64,000 bases of DNA from Trifolium pratense (GCF_020283565.1 NC_060065.1:29500409-29564408), one strand, 5' to 3'; positions 1 to 12,397 are shown, counted from the stretch's first letter. Numbers and translations: made by a program. The notes: generated from the sequence alone by a model not told the origin.

Positions 1-132
1 TACAATCAGAAATATTACAGTCAAGGTATAGTTCTCCAAGGATCTAAATCAAAATATATGATTAAAATAAATGCACATAACCAGTCACGCGAAGTATTAG
101 ATAACAGAACAGTATTCATAAACACAGCATAC

Positions 133-3100
133 CTCTGTCCTATAACGTGTATCAGCTGGCGGAATCTTTAGTCTTGCCTTCCAGTCTTGAGAACTAATAT
201 AGTAAAACCAAAAAACATTAAGGATAATGAGCGAAAGATTTCTTTCCTTTTGAATGAAGTAAATAAACTAAATTTTACATTGAGCCAATTTCCAAAGGCA
301 AAGGCAAGATTGTACATGATATCAACTCAGATTTGAGCATAAGCATACAAAAGATTGCAAGGGTACACCAGGGAGAAAAAGTAATTCATATATCAAAGCA
401 CCAAAACCATGGTCTTCCACAAAGAAGTAACCAAAGCATGCTGATATACTACTAGGCATTTCTATGATCATTTGAGAACCTGAATACAAGAAATGTGTTT
501 GATCACTTAATTAAAATAGCAAAAAGTCTAGAGTTCAAAAAACATAGGAGGACAGAAAAACCCTAAAGTCGCTATCAGTGATAGATAGACTGCAGCACAT
601 TTTGGTAAGTAATGCAGCAGGAACTGGTTTGTGGTATGGAACTGGTTTTGGGTCACAAACCTAGACTTAGTTTGAAAGAACTAGCACATGGGAGACTGAG
701 GTGATCCATGTAAACCCCAACCACTACAGTTCAGTAGTTCACTACAAAGTACATAATGGAAGAATACAACACAGAAAAGCCAAACCCAAAAAATGTCATT
801 TTAATAGCAGATCACCGGGGGCGTTATTGCTATAAACATATACACAATAATACAAAACAAATAATCAAAAGTTATGATGCAACTCTCGTCTTAGTGATGT
901 GCTTGTTGATCCAAATTATAATTGTGTGGAGTTCGTTAAGTGGGCTTGCCTTTTCTTTGGTACCCTTGAAAGTTGTAACCTATGGAGAATATTTGCTTTT
1001 GTGAGCTGGTCATATTGGGTGCACATGACAGTGTAAAAGTGGTGACATTGGCATGTCTTGTGACTATTGTTATTGTTATATTTTGATAAAATATTTCTAT
1101 ATAAAAAAAAAGAAGGTAATAATCGTCTCAAAGAAAGTGTTATGAAAGCCCTAAATACAAATAACAAAAATCTAACAAAGATAACTAAATGAAAAAGGAA
1201 ATTTATTGCCTCTAAAAAAAGGAAAGTGGCATCGAACTTTGCTGACTCTTTCCATCACTAGGGCTCATTATTTGTTACACGAGATTACGGTGAACAATGT
1301 AAGCCAGAACTCAATTTAAGATGCATTTATCAATTGCATTAGTTAAAGTGTTAACAAACATAAATGAACCAAAACTCATAAAGTAAACTCATGAATTATT
1401 GCAAAAAAAAGGGACAACATTTATTAGCAAAACCAGGAAGATTGATGTAAGAAAAACATAAAAATTCAAATATTAAGATGCATTTATAAATTGCACTAGT
1501 TAAAGTGTTAACAAGCATAAATTAGCCAAAAGTACACTCATGAATTTTCGCAAACAAAAAAATGGCAACTCATTGATTTACCAAAACCATGATGATTGCT
1601 GACAATTACCCCCAAAAAATAGAAATAACTCAAAACTTAAGATGCATTTATCAATTGCATTAGTAGAAGTGTTACAAGCATAAATAAGTCAAAATTAAAA
1701 TCTTACAGTCAAGAATTAATGCAAACAAAAAAGGACATCATTGGTTGCCTAAACAAAGATTGGTGTAAGCTACTACAACAAGAATCAACATTAATAGGTC
1801 ATAATTTAAAATGCATTATTCAATTGCATTAGTTTAAGTGTTAACAAGCATAAATAAGTTAAATCTCTAAAATTACACTCATGATTTATTACCAAAAAAT
1901 TAACTACAGCATTCATTGCCAAAACCAAGACAATTGATGTAAATTACCCTAAAAAACAACGATGTGTTTTCTTTTGTGATGAATTATCTATTGTCTATTT
2001 ATACTATAGTATAGCCTGGTAGAAAAATTCCAAAACACTGTCCAACCAGACAACAAGTCACACAAAAAGCAGAAAATGTTCCATGCAATTTTATTCAGAA
2101 AAGGGCACAGGCAGAAGCAAGTGTAGATTGTAGAGTGAAGACCGGTACTAAAACTAGGTGACCACACTAGATGAACAATGAGCTACCTCCAGTACCCAAT
2201 CAAGAGACAAAAAAGTGACCCAAAGAAGATCAATTATACCTAGATGCATCAACTGTAACATCTGAGACTATTCAAGCCATAAAGGTTGTACTATTGTGGA
2301 ATTAGAGTTGGAATTGCCATGGCAAAAAGGCACAAGGCTCCACTTCAACACTGAGACAGCACGTATGTGACCGATACCAATACCATTAAAAGTTTCTCTT
2401 AACAAATTACGATTTCTTTTGCCTTTTTTCAATTACCTACTGCACTAAACTTCAACAATAATAATCATTGAGGCAAGTAAACAAAAGAGACACGACACAT
2501 CAAAGCATAACATGTTGAATGCACTTAACAACAAATTCATAACCAAACACATTGATAATATGTAATCCCATCACAATCCATTAACCAAAACACTAATCCT
2601 AACCATAACATGTTGAATGCACTTAACAACAAACTCATTCATATAACCAAACACATTGACATCACAATCAATTAACCAAAACCCTAATCCTAACCATAAC
2701 ATGTTGAATGCACTTAACAAACTCACTCATATAACAAAACACATTGACAACATATCATCTCATCAGAATCAATTAACCAAAACCCTAATCCTAACAATAA
2801 AACACATGCCAAACAGAAGTAATTATAATTAAAGCTAACAAAAACAAACCAATAAACATACAAACCTCGAGTCAATGGCTTCCGATTGCACGGTCTTCTC
2901 GACTTCATCGGCAACAGCATTCGATTCTGAACCACCCAACTGCGCCCTTCTCAGCCACTGTTGTTGTTGTTGTTGTTGTTGCTGCTGCTGCTGTTGCTGC
3001 TGCCTTTGTCTCTGCGCATAGAATTGTTGCTGCTGCTGCTGGAACTGATTCTGTTGTTGTTGGTTCTGTTGTTGCTGGTTATGGTGATTATAAGGTGCTC

Positions 3101-3236
3101 TTTGCTGAAACTGATGGTTCAAATTAGGGCTCTGGTTTGGGTTTTGGTTCAGATTCACGTTGGGATTCGAACCACCACGTCCAGGACCAATCCCAGGTGG
3201 TGGATATCTCGCTCTATTGTTATTGTTCATCATCAC
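133..3236 (-). CDS. DHH1/DDX6-type DEAD-box RNA helicase (RH6/RH8/RH12 clade), 5' part only
   Basis: Exon 1 is 2866..3236 and exon 2 is 133..193, both with GT-AG borders. Together they encode a Gly/Asn/Gln-rich N-terminus opening MMMNNNNRARYPPPGIGPGR, a polyglutamine tract, then QWLRRAQLGG, EVEKTVQSEAID and, across the splice, SSQDWKARLKIPPADTRYRTE. Those last blocks are hallmarks of plant DHH1-like helicases (Arabidopsis RH6, RH8, RH12), which act in P-bodies in mRNA decapping and translational repression. Exon 1 leaves two bases that complete a Ser codon in exon 2, and the next intron opens at 132. The helicase core (Q motif, DEAD box, motif VI) must lie left of base 1. Intron 1 is about 2.7 kb and carries two tandem-repeat blocks. 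The start is the first of three Met codons, just inside a 5' leader. Which of the three paralogues this is cannot be decided here. Confidence 0.9.
1310..1950. repeat. Tandem array of about four 160-bp units in helicase intron 1
   Basis: A unit beginning AAGATGCATTTATCAATTGC recurs near 1317, 1477, 1639 and 1808. Each copy is followed by TTAGTTAAAGTGTTAACAAG-like sequence, CATAAAT, ACTCATGAATT and CAAAACCA. The copies are diverged but collinear, giving a period of roughly 160-170 bp. Confidence 0.85.
2503..2806. repeat. Three-copy tandem repeat, period about 91-98 bp, in helicase intron 1
   Basis: The phrase CATAACATGTTGAATGCACT starts near 2506, 2604 and 2695. Each copy continues through AACAACAAA, CAAACACATTGA, CACAATC and ATTAACCAAAACCCTAATCC. 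The array ends about 60 bp from the exon 1 donor. Confidence 0.85.
2960..3080 (-). repeat. CAA/CAG polyglutamine tract in exon 1
   Basis: On the minus strand mixed CAA and CAG codons give a run of about 15 Gln and further short Gln runs (QQQQQNQ-type). CAA/CAG interruption makes it less slippery than a pure repeat. Low-complexity Gln-rich N-termini are common in P-body helicases. Confidence 0.85.
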
Positions 3237-3890
3237 ACCGATTCAAAAACCCTAAATCTAAAACCTAGAAAATCAACAACAACGAAAAAAAAATCGAAAA
3301 AATTCCAATATACAAAAATGCGGCGGAACTAAATAACCTGTGAGAAGAAAATCTGAATTAGGGTTCGGTGTATTTATATCGTACAGAAAGAAATACGAAA
3401 GGTAGGTTTTAATTTTCTTTCCTTGTGAGAAAAAAGGAAAAAAATTAGAGGTAAAATGTGTGAATTTTTGTACAGATCTAGAGAAAGATATAATTTTGAG
3501 AGGAAAAATTGATGGAAAGTGGGAAAGAAAATGAGAGGGAAAAGAAAGAATGAAATTAGGGTTTGATTTTGATTTGGGGATTTTTGTGATTGAATGAATG
3601 GTTTGGAGGAAGAAGAAACTGAAAGAATGAACGTGTGAAGCTTTTGTTATTGTTGTTTGTTCAAAGCTTCTAGGGCGTAGAAACTGTTTTCTTCGTTATT
3701 GCTTTATGACCCCACTTTTTCTTTTAATTCTTGAAAGTTCCCAAATTTTGTTCTCTTTCTTGTGTCATCTAATGATCTCATCCAATATTTCATGTTTTAT
3801 AGCCACATCATGTACTTATATGTAGATATGTCAAAATGTGCCACGAATGGGCCGGCCCACAAAATTAGGATTAAATATATTTTTAAACTT
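3237..3890 (-). promoter_or_regulatory. Presumed 5' leader and promoter region of the helicase gene
   Basis: There is no coding signal on either strand. The sequence next to the start codon is purine/AT-rich, as in plant leaders. No unambiguous TATA box or start site can be fixed by eye, so the role rests on position alone. Confidence 0.4.
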
Positions 3891-3894
3891 TTAA

Positions 3895-4080
3895 ATTATG
3901 AATGTAATTTATATGCACCGTGTAAAGTTATTTTATACATGCATTTAATAATATACTGACACATAATGTATGGTATTAAAAATATGTGATGTGTCGCATT
4001 CATAAAATGATATGGCAACACATCATTGAATATATGTGTAAAGAATTTTTACACTGACGGTGCACAACAATTAAACTCTT
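3895..4080. mobile_element. Small MITE-like foldback (GCACCGT family)
   Basis: The left arm TATATGCACCGTGTAAAG near 3910 pairs with the right arm TTTACACTGACGGTGCACAA near 4048-4067. The interior is AT-rich and has no coding potential. The superfamily is not assigned. Confidence 0.6.
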
Positions 4081-4889
4081 TAATTATATCAATTTTTACT
4101 TTTAGTGTTCCAGTGGCGAATCCAAGACATGGCTAAAAGTGTACAAAAAATATTGTCGTACAAAATTTGAACTTTTTCCTTAAAAAATTGTACATTTTAG
4201 TCCTCGAAAATATCTCTTCATGCACAAATGGTCATTGTTGATCAAAATTTTAAATTTTTAATGTTTTTCATAATTATGTATATAACATTATCAAAAAAAT
4301 AATATCAATGTTATAGTTTAGTAGTTTAAGAACTAAAAAAGTTATTAACTTATTCTAATATTTACTACTTAGAATTTAGAAGATATTATAAGAGTCATAG
4401 TTTCTAGATAGAAAATGAAAGAAGAAAATATAATAGAAGGGAGGAGGAGAAATAAAGAGTGACAAAAGCAATTCGTCAAAAAAAAATAGAAAACATTTAC
4501 AAAACCAATCTAACAAAGGCCGAGATCTAATTCTTTCCTTCATCTCTCAGCCGTCACCCCACTTTCATATTTCTTCTTCTTCTTTTGGTTTTGATCAATT
4601 ATAGGGGGTCATTTAGGAACAATTTTGATCCAAAATCATTCATCTTAATCGTTTTTTTATTTCTTGACATCCGTCCCTGAGTGATCAAAAAGTTTTCTTT
4701 GAATTTTGGTCAAGATCAAATTTCAATTTTAGTCTTTGATTTTTTAAAAGTTCACTTTCATTGCTTCTTAAGTTGAAAAATAAAGGAATAAAATGCCAAA
4801 TATTCTTTTAAAATTTCAAAATTCGTCAAAATTTGTTGTTATCACGTTGGACAATTATGTCCACATGCATAATATTAATGGCCTCATTA
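4081..4889. other. AT-rich intergenic sequence
   Basis: No coherent coding frame, RNA gene or clear terminal repeats. It contains short pyrimidine runs only. I see nothing assignable. Confidence 0.5.
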
Positions 4890-5812
4890 TTTGCTTTTAC
4901 ACCTTCCAATATCGTCTCTTCCTCATCCGTTTCTTTTCAGAGACAATAATATCTTCATCCATATTAATGTTGTCATGATTTGTTGTGTCTGTTGTAATTT
5001 GATTTTTGTCTGTTGACGGTTGTTTCACACGAGTCTTGATTGGAGGCTCAATTAGAGCTGGATTCTTAATGAGAGCAGCAATTAAATCATGTCTCTCTGA
5101 TGACTCAATAATATCAGCGCTGTCTGCCTTCAATTGTGGACCGTTTTGTTTTTTTCTCAATATTTGCTTCATTAATGTCCGTGTCTCTCTCCTGATCGGG
5201 TGTCTGCCACATCACTTGTTCATCGTCTCTCAGCCATCTACTCCTAGTTTCTTGGCCGCGCCGACGTACCTCCGACCTCAGTTTTGGTCCCCACTCTCTA
5301 ATGTCGTCGTCAACTTCAACCGAATACAGGTTGTCACACAAGTACTCAGTGTGGCCTAGTAGTCCACAATAGTAGCAAAAAATTCCGAGTCTTTCATACT
5401 TGAGATTCACACCCCCCCCCCCCCCCCCTCCCTCATTGCCTTTCTTTTTTACTTTTTTTGTTTTCACCAGTAGTCTCCTGACATCCACCATAACTCGAAT
5501 ACGCATAAACCTCCTCCAAAAGTCTGAACTATTCTTCCCATCATATTCAAGAAACTGGCATATGTAGTTTTCGACATTCTGTCCCACCGTCTTCGACATA
5601 TATCCTGTCGGTAAGTTGTGGACTTATACCCAGAAAGGTACCCTGTAGAGCGGTACATGTGTACAGCGGTATATGCTCTGACTCCTCTCCTCCTCCCATG
5701 GGACCTAGGATAAGCATATCTTTGTTGTAGAACCATGGTCCTCCCTTCAAAACTTTTTGAACGATGGAAAAATCGAAAGATAAAAATTTCAATTATATTC
5801 GACAACACTCTA
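4890..5812 (-). pseudogene. Decayed DUF4283 + CCHC zinc-knuckle protein (LINE ORF1-like)
   Basis: Reading leftward from 5792, one frame carries KVLKGGPWFYNKDMLILGPM, typical of DUF4283. A second frame carries FLEYDGKNSSDFWRRFMRIR and then the zinc knuckle CYYCGLLGHTEYLC (C-x2-C-x4-H-x4-C). A third, ending near 4900, has the acidic/basic tail. The two parts of the DUF4283 region lie in different frames. An in-frame TAA at 5624-5626 interrupts FWV-VHNLP, where families of this type usually have Gln. A 17-base C run (5412-5428) encodes polyglycine and is a likely slip site. Such proteins are the first ORF of plant L1-type retrotransposons or relatives of them. No reverse transcriptase follows, so this is a fragment. 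Confidence 0.8.
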
Positions 5813-6167
5813 ATATTTCACAATATCAGTTCTACACTTCTCAAAATATTTTCATCTCTTCTAAAATTAAATTTGTAACACCCTAAATAATATATTTCGA
5901 ATAACATTTATAACAAATAGGTGCATTTGTTGTTATTTGGTGTGGTTATCATGCACATACTTTGTTTTCTAGGTTTATGAAGTTACGAAACATTAAGTTT
6001 TTCAAATATTAATATTTTTAAAGGATTGTCATATTTAAATGTTGTTTATGAGTATCGTTTAACAACTGTTTTTACATTTAATTTTGTTTTAAATATTAAA
6101 TATGTGTTAGTACGAATATTATTTAGTTTTTATATTAAAGATATTATTATTGACATATGGGAAGACC
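5813..6167. other. AT-rich intergenic sequence
   Basis: No coding frame, hairpin element or RNA gene recognised. Confidence 0.45.
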
Positions 6168-6545
6168 AATAAGCTATCTTATAGCTTTTAGCTTAAAAGC
6201 TCTGTTTGATAATTGTTTTTAAACAAAAGCATATAGCTTATTTTTCAAACACTATTTCAAGTAGTTTACAAGCTTATAACTTATCATTTTTTTCTTCTAA
6301 TTTTACCCCTATCAACTTACTTGAAAAAATTAAATATTAATATTTTTTACTATAAAATTAAATATTAATTAAACATATATTTTTTGTCATTTCATACTTA
6401 TAAGCTAGTTCAACCGTTAATTTTATCAAACACTATAAATTCAATTAGCTAACTTATTTGTTATAAGCTAAAAGGTAGCTTATAAGTTAACCGCTATAAG
6501 CTAGCTTATTAGCTACCCGCTATTTTTTACCAAACATAGTCATAG
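6168..6545. mobile_element. MITE-like element, GTTTGGnAA-ended family, copy 1
   Basis: It opens around AGCTCTGTTTGATAATTG and closes with TTTTTTACCAAACATAGTC, an imperfect inverted terminal repeat. The inside is full of AGCTTATAAGCTAG-type palindromes. It matches the element at 11054-11457 in order and content. Confidence 0.65.
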
Positions 6546-7519
6546 TCTTGTCGATAGAGAAATTCTTTTTTAAGGTCGTAGTTTTTTATTATAAACTATT
6601 ATTTTAATTTTAATTTTAATGTATAACATTTTATTCTGGACTTCGTAAGTCTAAAGATATTTTATTATAGCTTATGATTTTGCTCCCTACAAATATGTCT
6701 CGTTTTAATTTTGATTCTTGTGGAAAAAAAATTAATCCCCGCAAAATCTCAAAACTTTTAAAATGGTCATTGAACTAAAAATTTTGCTGACATGTCAAAT
6801 TATTAATGATTTGACAAATGCTGAGTTGGATTTTTTGCTGACGTGAATATTTCAATAACATTTTCATCTAACTTTTTAATTGAAAATGAAAAAGATGAAG
6901 AACTCGGGAACAAGATGAAGATGAACTCATCTATCTCTTTTTTTTCTTTCTTTTCATAATGCTAAAAATATTCCTCGATGAAATTAAAGCATATCCATGA
7001 TGTAAGAATCACAAACAAAGGCTCATATGATAATTGTGAAGATCATTGTCACAGAAATACAGATAATCAGCAGATTGCTTTGTAACCTTGATCACACAAA
7101 GGTCTCCTAAAATAGCCTAGAAAAGTGGTTGTTGGTAAATCTTGCAGAAAAGACGGTATACACCATTAATCCACGTTTGGAGTTTCTAAACAGTAAACAA
7201 TTCATACATTAAGATTTTAACAACAAATTCAATATGAAAAAGGCTAGTTATGACCTTGTGATAGCATTCCAACTTTCAAGATAGACAAACCAATTTATGA
7301 AAATATATTGGCACAAAAAAAAGACAATGATCTCCAACCAAATTAGTCTAATGGTTTCAACTCTCAAACGCATTAAGTTTTCTCCCAGAAAAAAGGCAAG
7401 AAGAAATCTGTCATTTTGATAAAATAAATCAAATTCAAGTTGTTTGCAGAAACGACTACTAGTCTTTGATTTAAAACAACATACCCACAATATGAATTCC
7501 AAACAAACAAGCGTATACT
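6546..7519. other. Intergenic sequence downstream of mS33
   Basis: No supported gene. Bases near 7480-7519 are the likely 3' UTR of the minus-strand mS33 gene. The phrases near 6680-6850 (cgcaaaatctc, tgctgacgtg) resemble remnants of the 'cannot-exceed-zero'-type foldback repeats seen at 23 and 26 kb. Confidence 0.35.
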
Positions 7520-10500
7520 TTATTTGTTGCGCTTTGCAGCACGCCTTCCCTGTCCCTTCTTTGGTGGCCCTTTTCCCCGACGCTTCAACATTTCAAGCTT
7601 CGATAAGCGTCTACATAGAACAAATAACAAATGCATCAAAATTCTTGAATAAGTGGAAATAACTGTAAGCTAACCAGTAAAAAATATGAATATTTTGATT
7701 GAAACCCAAAAACCAAAATACATCCTTCACAAAATTTGGCAGCAAATTTCTTCACTGACATAAGTTACCGTTAATAGAATGCACTTGCTGCAAGATAGCA
7801 CAGCCAAATTTGTAGGTGAAACCATACCAATACTTCGCCTAATTCGAATATCAAAGAAGTTTTCACATTGACAAAAAAAGTAGTCTAACAAACAGTGGAC
7901 ATGGTCACATGGATAATATCAAAGAATACATCTATAAAATGGAACCAAAATTCATGGACAAAACTTTACCCTGTCCCACCAAGACAATAAACTAAGAATT
8001 TCCATGTATGAGGTAGTTTCAGTTCATTAGATATATACTAAGAATTTCCATGTATGAGGTAGTTTCAGTTCATACACATCTTCACTAGCACTGCACATTT
8101 TTGCTGACCCATTTGGTTCTCAGCAGCTCATATAGCTTAAGCTGCAGCTGGATTCAAGGCCCTTAGACGCAGTAAAAAAAAAGTGGAAGATCGCTAATTT
8201 CAATATTGCTGAGATCAGTTCATCTTCACAAAATGGAAAAGACCACTAAAAGGATACGTGTTGATCTGATAAATGAACTGAATCAAGGACAGGATCTAGC
8301 AAAACACATCAGTGACCATCTTGTTTCATCTTCTCCATCATCCCATGAAACCAATGAATTCTTGAGAAAATAATTTCGGCCTACGGGAAAGCTGAACTCT
8401 CGTCCTCATGTGGGAGAGATTACAATTTACAACCATCAATGGCAACATGACGAATTAATTTCCCATTGTTCTTTTACAAACAAGAGCCCCATAAAAGATG
8501 TCACATACACTGAGTTTAAGCACAAAACTCTTTTCAAGAAAAGGTAATGTCAACAAGAGTAACCGAGTTCTTGCTTCTTTTGTGAAAGTGTGTGAATTGT
8601 CAATGCTTGTGGACTTATTTGAATTTGTGGTTGTGGGGGTGCAGAAACACCATGTCCAGATGGAAAGAGCAAGTGATGATCTGCTCAAGAACAGGATATA
8701 AGGGGTCTTTCAATGATGGATATAGTACGTGGTAGTTTTAGTTCATTAGATATCATATATAGTTACCCTTTAAATGCACTCAACCCCTTTACCATTACAT
8801 GGTGTTTCAATTTGTTCCATTACGACAGATTTTTCCTATTAATTGCATAACTCAATCTAAATTATCAAACCCCATCATAGACCCAATAAAAAAAAAGTCA
8901 ACTGCATGACACTATTCAATCCATTGGTCAAAAATAAAACAACCCCGCGTCAGAAACTACACCAGAAAGACATAAACACAAGTGAGCCATCTCATTTTTG
9001 TAATTACCTCATCCAAACACACTCTAAAAAATGTTGGCCATTAGCAATGGCAAGTCCTTTTCCTATTAACCACTAATGGAAACAACTCAAAATGCTTGGA
9101 CACATAGTTATGGCACAAGTATGTTGTGTGGACCTTAAGCTATGGAACAGGATCATGTTGAAGAAATGGCTACAAGATGCAGCATTCAAAATTGTCTGAT
9201 ATAGATTTCAATATTCTGTTGTCATAAAAAACAAAAACAATTCTACATGCCTACTTCTATAATGGATGCAACGACAAAAAGTTTCATTCTTTCTTGTGTC
9301 CATATATAAAGGTAACTTTCCTCTATTTCTCCGAAAAGCCTAGAACAAATATAATGAGACGTTGGAATAAGTATTGCATATCGAAATAATGCCGTGCCAA
9401 TTCCCTGATTATCTTTTAAAAATGTTTTGGACAAGCTCATACCATTCAGTGAAACACTTAAACTTGAGTAGGATTACTGGCAAAACACTCCTTATCAGTT
9501 TTAACATTTTGTTGCAATTTTAAGACCGGATTCGAACAGAGGACCACTAAAGCTGAAAGAGATGTGTATTCCCTAATCCAAGAAACTCACACATCTTGTG
9601 TATATGATTAAAACATGGTTATTTTTCTAATAATTGTGGATACTTTATCCAACAACCAATGAAAATTAGCCAAATAAGCAAATGAAGTAAAGATTAGTTT
9701 GTGGGTACCACTCGAAAATTTACTCATTGGCTAATTCTCATTAGTAGTTTAGTAAATTGCCCACAATATTTCAGGGCTAGCCTATACCTCAGATTAAAAC
9801 ATTTGAAATTTTGAAGAACATGCCAGATACTCGGATATAATTTTTGTCTAATTAAATGTATTTAATAAGAATCAATAGGTTAAATAAATATAATAACAAT
9901 TTGCAGAAAACTAAAAAATAAAAACTAGAATGTATCCCAAAAAATTCGTAATGAACTTATAACGTGAGAAGTCTAATCGAACAAAAAAGGAGCACATATT
10001 TTACAAACAAATCCTCACATTGAGTGTACATAGTTTACTACAACTAAACAAGTCCCTTTGCTAACAAACAAATTCAAAGTAGCAAAGAATCTCACAATAT
10101 CAACACAAGATCATGATCGACTTTGGAACTAATTGACAATATGGCTTTATGAAAGACTAAAAACAAATCAGGTATAAACCAAGAGATGCTCAAAGGTAAA
10201 GAAGAAAGAAGACAAAGTGAAACCTAAGATGATTACGCGTGTAATCAATGGTTATGGACAAGACTTATATGAATTTGACGATCACTCTATTAATTTGTGG
10301 TTGTGGGGGTGCAGAAAGACTATATCCAGATGGAAAGATCAAGTGATGATTTCCTCAAGAACAGGATATAAGGGGTCTTTCAATGAGGGATATAATCCGA
10401 GGTAGTTTTAGTTCATTAGGTATCATATATAGTTTTAGTTCACTCAATCCCTACCATTACACAAGGTTTCAATTTGTTTCATTACAACAAATTTTTCCTA

Positions 10501-11817
10501 TTAAGTGCATAACTCAATCTAAATTTTCAAACCCTATCGTAGACCCAATAAAAAAAAGTGAATTGTATGACACTATTCAATTCATTAGTCAAAAGTAAAA
10601 CAAACAACCCTACATAAGAAACTCCGAAACAAAAGAAACTACATTAAAAAGACATAAAACACAAGTGAGCAATATATTTTTCATTACAACAGATTTTTCT
10701 ATTAACTTCATAACTCAAATTGAATTATCAAACCCCATCTTAGACCCAATTATACATATCAAACTGAACTTTATGAGACTACTCCATCCATTAATCAAAA
10801 TAAAAACCCTACATAAGAAATTTCATAGAAAGAAACTATGTCATAGTCTCATAGAGACATAAACAAAGACATTAATCAAATTGAACTTTATGAGACTATT
10901 CCATCCATTAATCCAAAATAAAAACCCTACATAAGAAACTTCATAGAAACTATGTCATAGTCTCAGAGACATAAGCACAAAGACACTGTGAGCAATCCCT
11001 AAAAGTTTTTTCATCACAACATTGACTTATCAGACCCCATGATAAACCCAAATAAGGCTCTGTTTGGCAATGCCAAATTTTGAGCTTATAACTTATAAGC
11101 TCATATTGAAAACGGAGACATGTTTGGTAACATTTTTTCCTCACGAGCTTATATCTTATTTTTACTAGCTTATAGTTTATTTTGATAAGCTAGTTCAATT
11201 GGCTTATAGCTTATCATTTTTTCTTCTGATTTTACCTATGTCATATTACTTTAAAAAAGTTACTATTAATCAAACATATTTTTTTTTTATCTCATTTCAT
11301 ATTTATAAGGCAGTTCAATCGCTAATTTTATCAAACACTACAAATTCAATCAGCTAAGTTATCTGCTATAAACTATAAACTAGCTTATAAACTATTCGCT
11401 ATAAGCTCATCTCCTATTAACTAGCTTATCTATTTTTTGCCAAACAAATCCTAAAAAAACTGATCTTCATGACACTATTCAATCCATTAACTAAAAACAA
11501 CACAACCCCAAATAACAAACCAAATTCACATAGACATAAACACAAACACATAGAGAGCAATCCCAAATAGAAAGAAATAGATAGTTAGAGAGCAATTACT
11601 CTTGTTGTTGACGAGCCATAACAAGAGGGTCATCTTTGTTGATATCATGAGGGTACCATTGAGCAACTTTTTCACCAAACAATTTCATGCGGTAAATTTT
11701 GTGCCCAGATTTCTTCCCCGTTGGGTTCAATAGATGACCAAATATGTTGGCTCGTGCTGAAGATAATCCGTCGCCGATTGCCAAGGTTAAAATCTTCTTC
11801 AAACCAACGCTAGCCAT
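7520..11817 (-). CDS. Mitochondrial small-subunit ribosomal protein mS33 (S27/MRPS33 family)
   Basis: Exon 1 is 11600..11817 and exon 2 is 7520..7610. Exon 1 encodes MASVGLKKILTLAIGDGLSS, then ARANIFGHLLNPTGKKSGHK and KLFGEKVAQWYPHDI. It ends with two bases (GA) at a GTAATT donor. Exon 2 follows TTCTATGTAG and completes the Glu codon: E-RLSKLEMLKRRGKGPPKKGQ, then GRRAAKRNK and stop. The joined protein is 102 aa, the family's usual size, with the conserved NPTGKKSGHK and basic C-terminus of plant mS33. It is a structural protein of the mitoribosome small subunit. The intron is about 4 kb, long for so small a gene, and contains duplicated blocks and a MITE. Reading straight through exon 1 would stop after Gln-Glu, so the splice is needed for the basic tail. 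Confidence 0.92.
7991..8073. repeat. Perfect 37-bp direct repeat in mS33 intron
   Basis: The 37-bp sequence beginning ACTAAGAATTTCCATG occurs at 7991-8027 and 8037-8073 with no difference. The GGTAGTTT(C/T)AGTTCAT part is echoed near 8730 and 10400. Confidence 0.85.
8622..8950. repeat. Dispersed duplication in mS33 intron, copy A (partner 10292-10610)
   Basis: Both copies share AATTTGTGGTTGTGGGGGTG, GGATATAAGGGGTCTTTCAA and TTCATTAG(A/G)TATCATATA, with long near-identity and small indels. The partner lies about 1.67 kb away in the same orientation. Confidence 0.85.
10292..10610. repeat. Dispersed duplication in mS33 intron, copy B
   Basis: Same-orientation partner of 8622-8950. It keeps the AGAACAGGATATAAGGGGTC core but differs by small deletions. 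It ends in the AAACAACCC region shared by both copies. Confidence 0.85.
10755..10985. repeat. Two-copy tandem repeat of about 110 bp in mS33 intron
   Basis: GAACTTTATGAGACTA, CCATCCATTAATC, AAAACCCTACATAAGAAA and CTATGTCATAGTCTCA occur in this order twice, starting near 10765 and 10882. Confidence 0.8.
11054..11457. mobile_element. MITE-like element, GTTTGGCAA-ended family, copy 2
   Basis: The left end AGGCTCTGTTTGGCAA pairs with the right end TTGCCAAACAAATCCT. The interior has repeated AGCTTATA/TATAAGCT motifs like copy 1. It lies inside the mS33 intron, about 140 bp from exon 1. A third, shorter relative is visible near 15678-15830. Confidence 0.75.
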
Positions 11818-12397
11818 TGCCGCGCGTGTGACTCACGTGATCGTGTTCACTGTGAAAATGGAGAATTGAATAAGGTGCTGCAACTTCGAATGCTTGAAGA
11901 ATACATCTTTGTGTAATTATACTTTAACCCCTTTTTTATTTCATATTTACAATTATAATTTACTGAATTTTTTAAGAAACTTTTTGGCCCGTTTTTGTAA
12001 TATATTTTTTATTTAAAGAATTACTTTATTTTTTAGTAGTTTTTCATCTATTGATATGTTTTTTTTTTGGTATGATGCTAATAAAAAAAAAGAAACAAAA
12101 TGAAAAAATAACGAAGATAAAAAAAAAAATGGGACTGTTAAGATAGTTCAAACTGTGTCACTGATAAAATGGTCAAACGTGTTTGTAGGAGGAGAATTGT
12201 GAATTACTAAATCAGTATCTAAAGAAGTTCCTAGCTTAACTAATAAGTTAGCTCGTCGATTTCTCTCTCTTAGAGTGTGGCAAAGACAGAGGGATGCGTG
12301 TACAAATTTTGAAACTTAAGGCGAAAATTTTATAGAAATTTGATATTATATAAATAAATAATTTTTTATATTAGTCTTTTAGTATTTTCACGAAATT
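11818..12397. promoter_or_regulatory. Upstream region of mS33 (minus strand), no other gene
   Basis: It holds the presumed 5' leader and promoter of mS33 near 11818-11950, followed by T-rich sequence. No TATA box can be singled out with confidence. Confidence 0.35.

Noticed and set aside
2961..3332. Plus-strand open frame rich in leucine
   Set aside because: It is the antisense of the polyglutamine exon; the Leu run is the complement of CAA/CAG.
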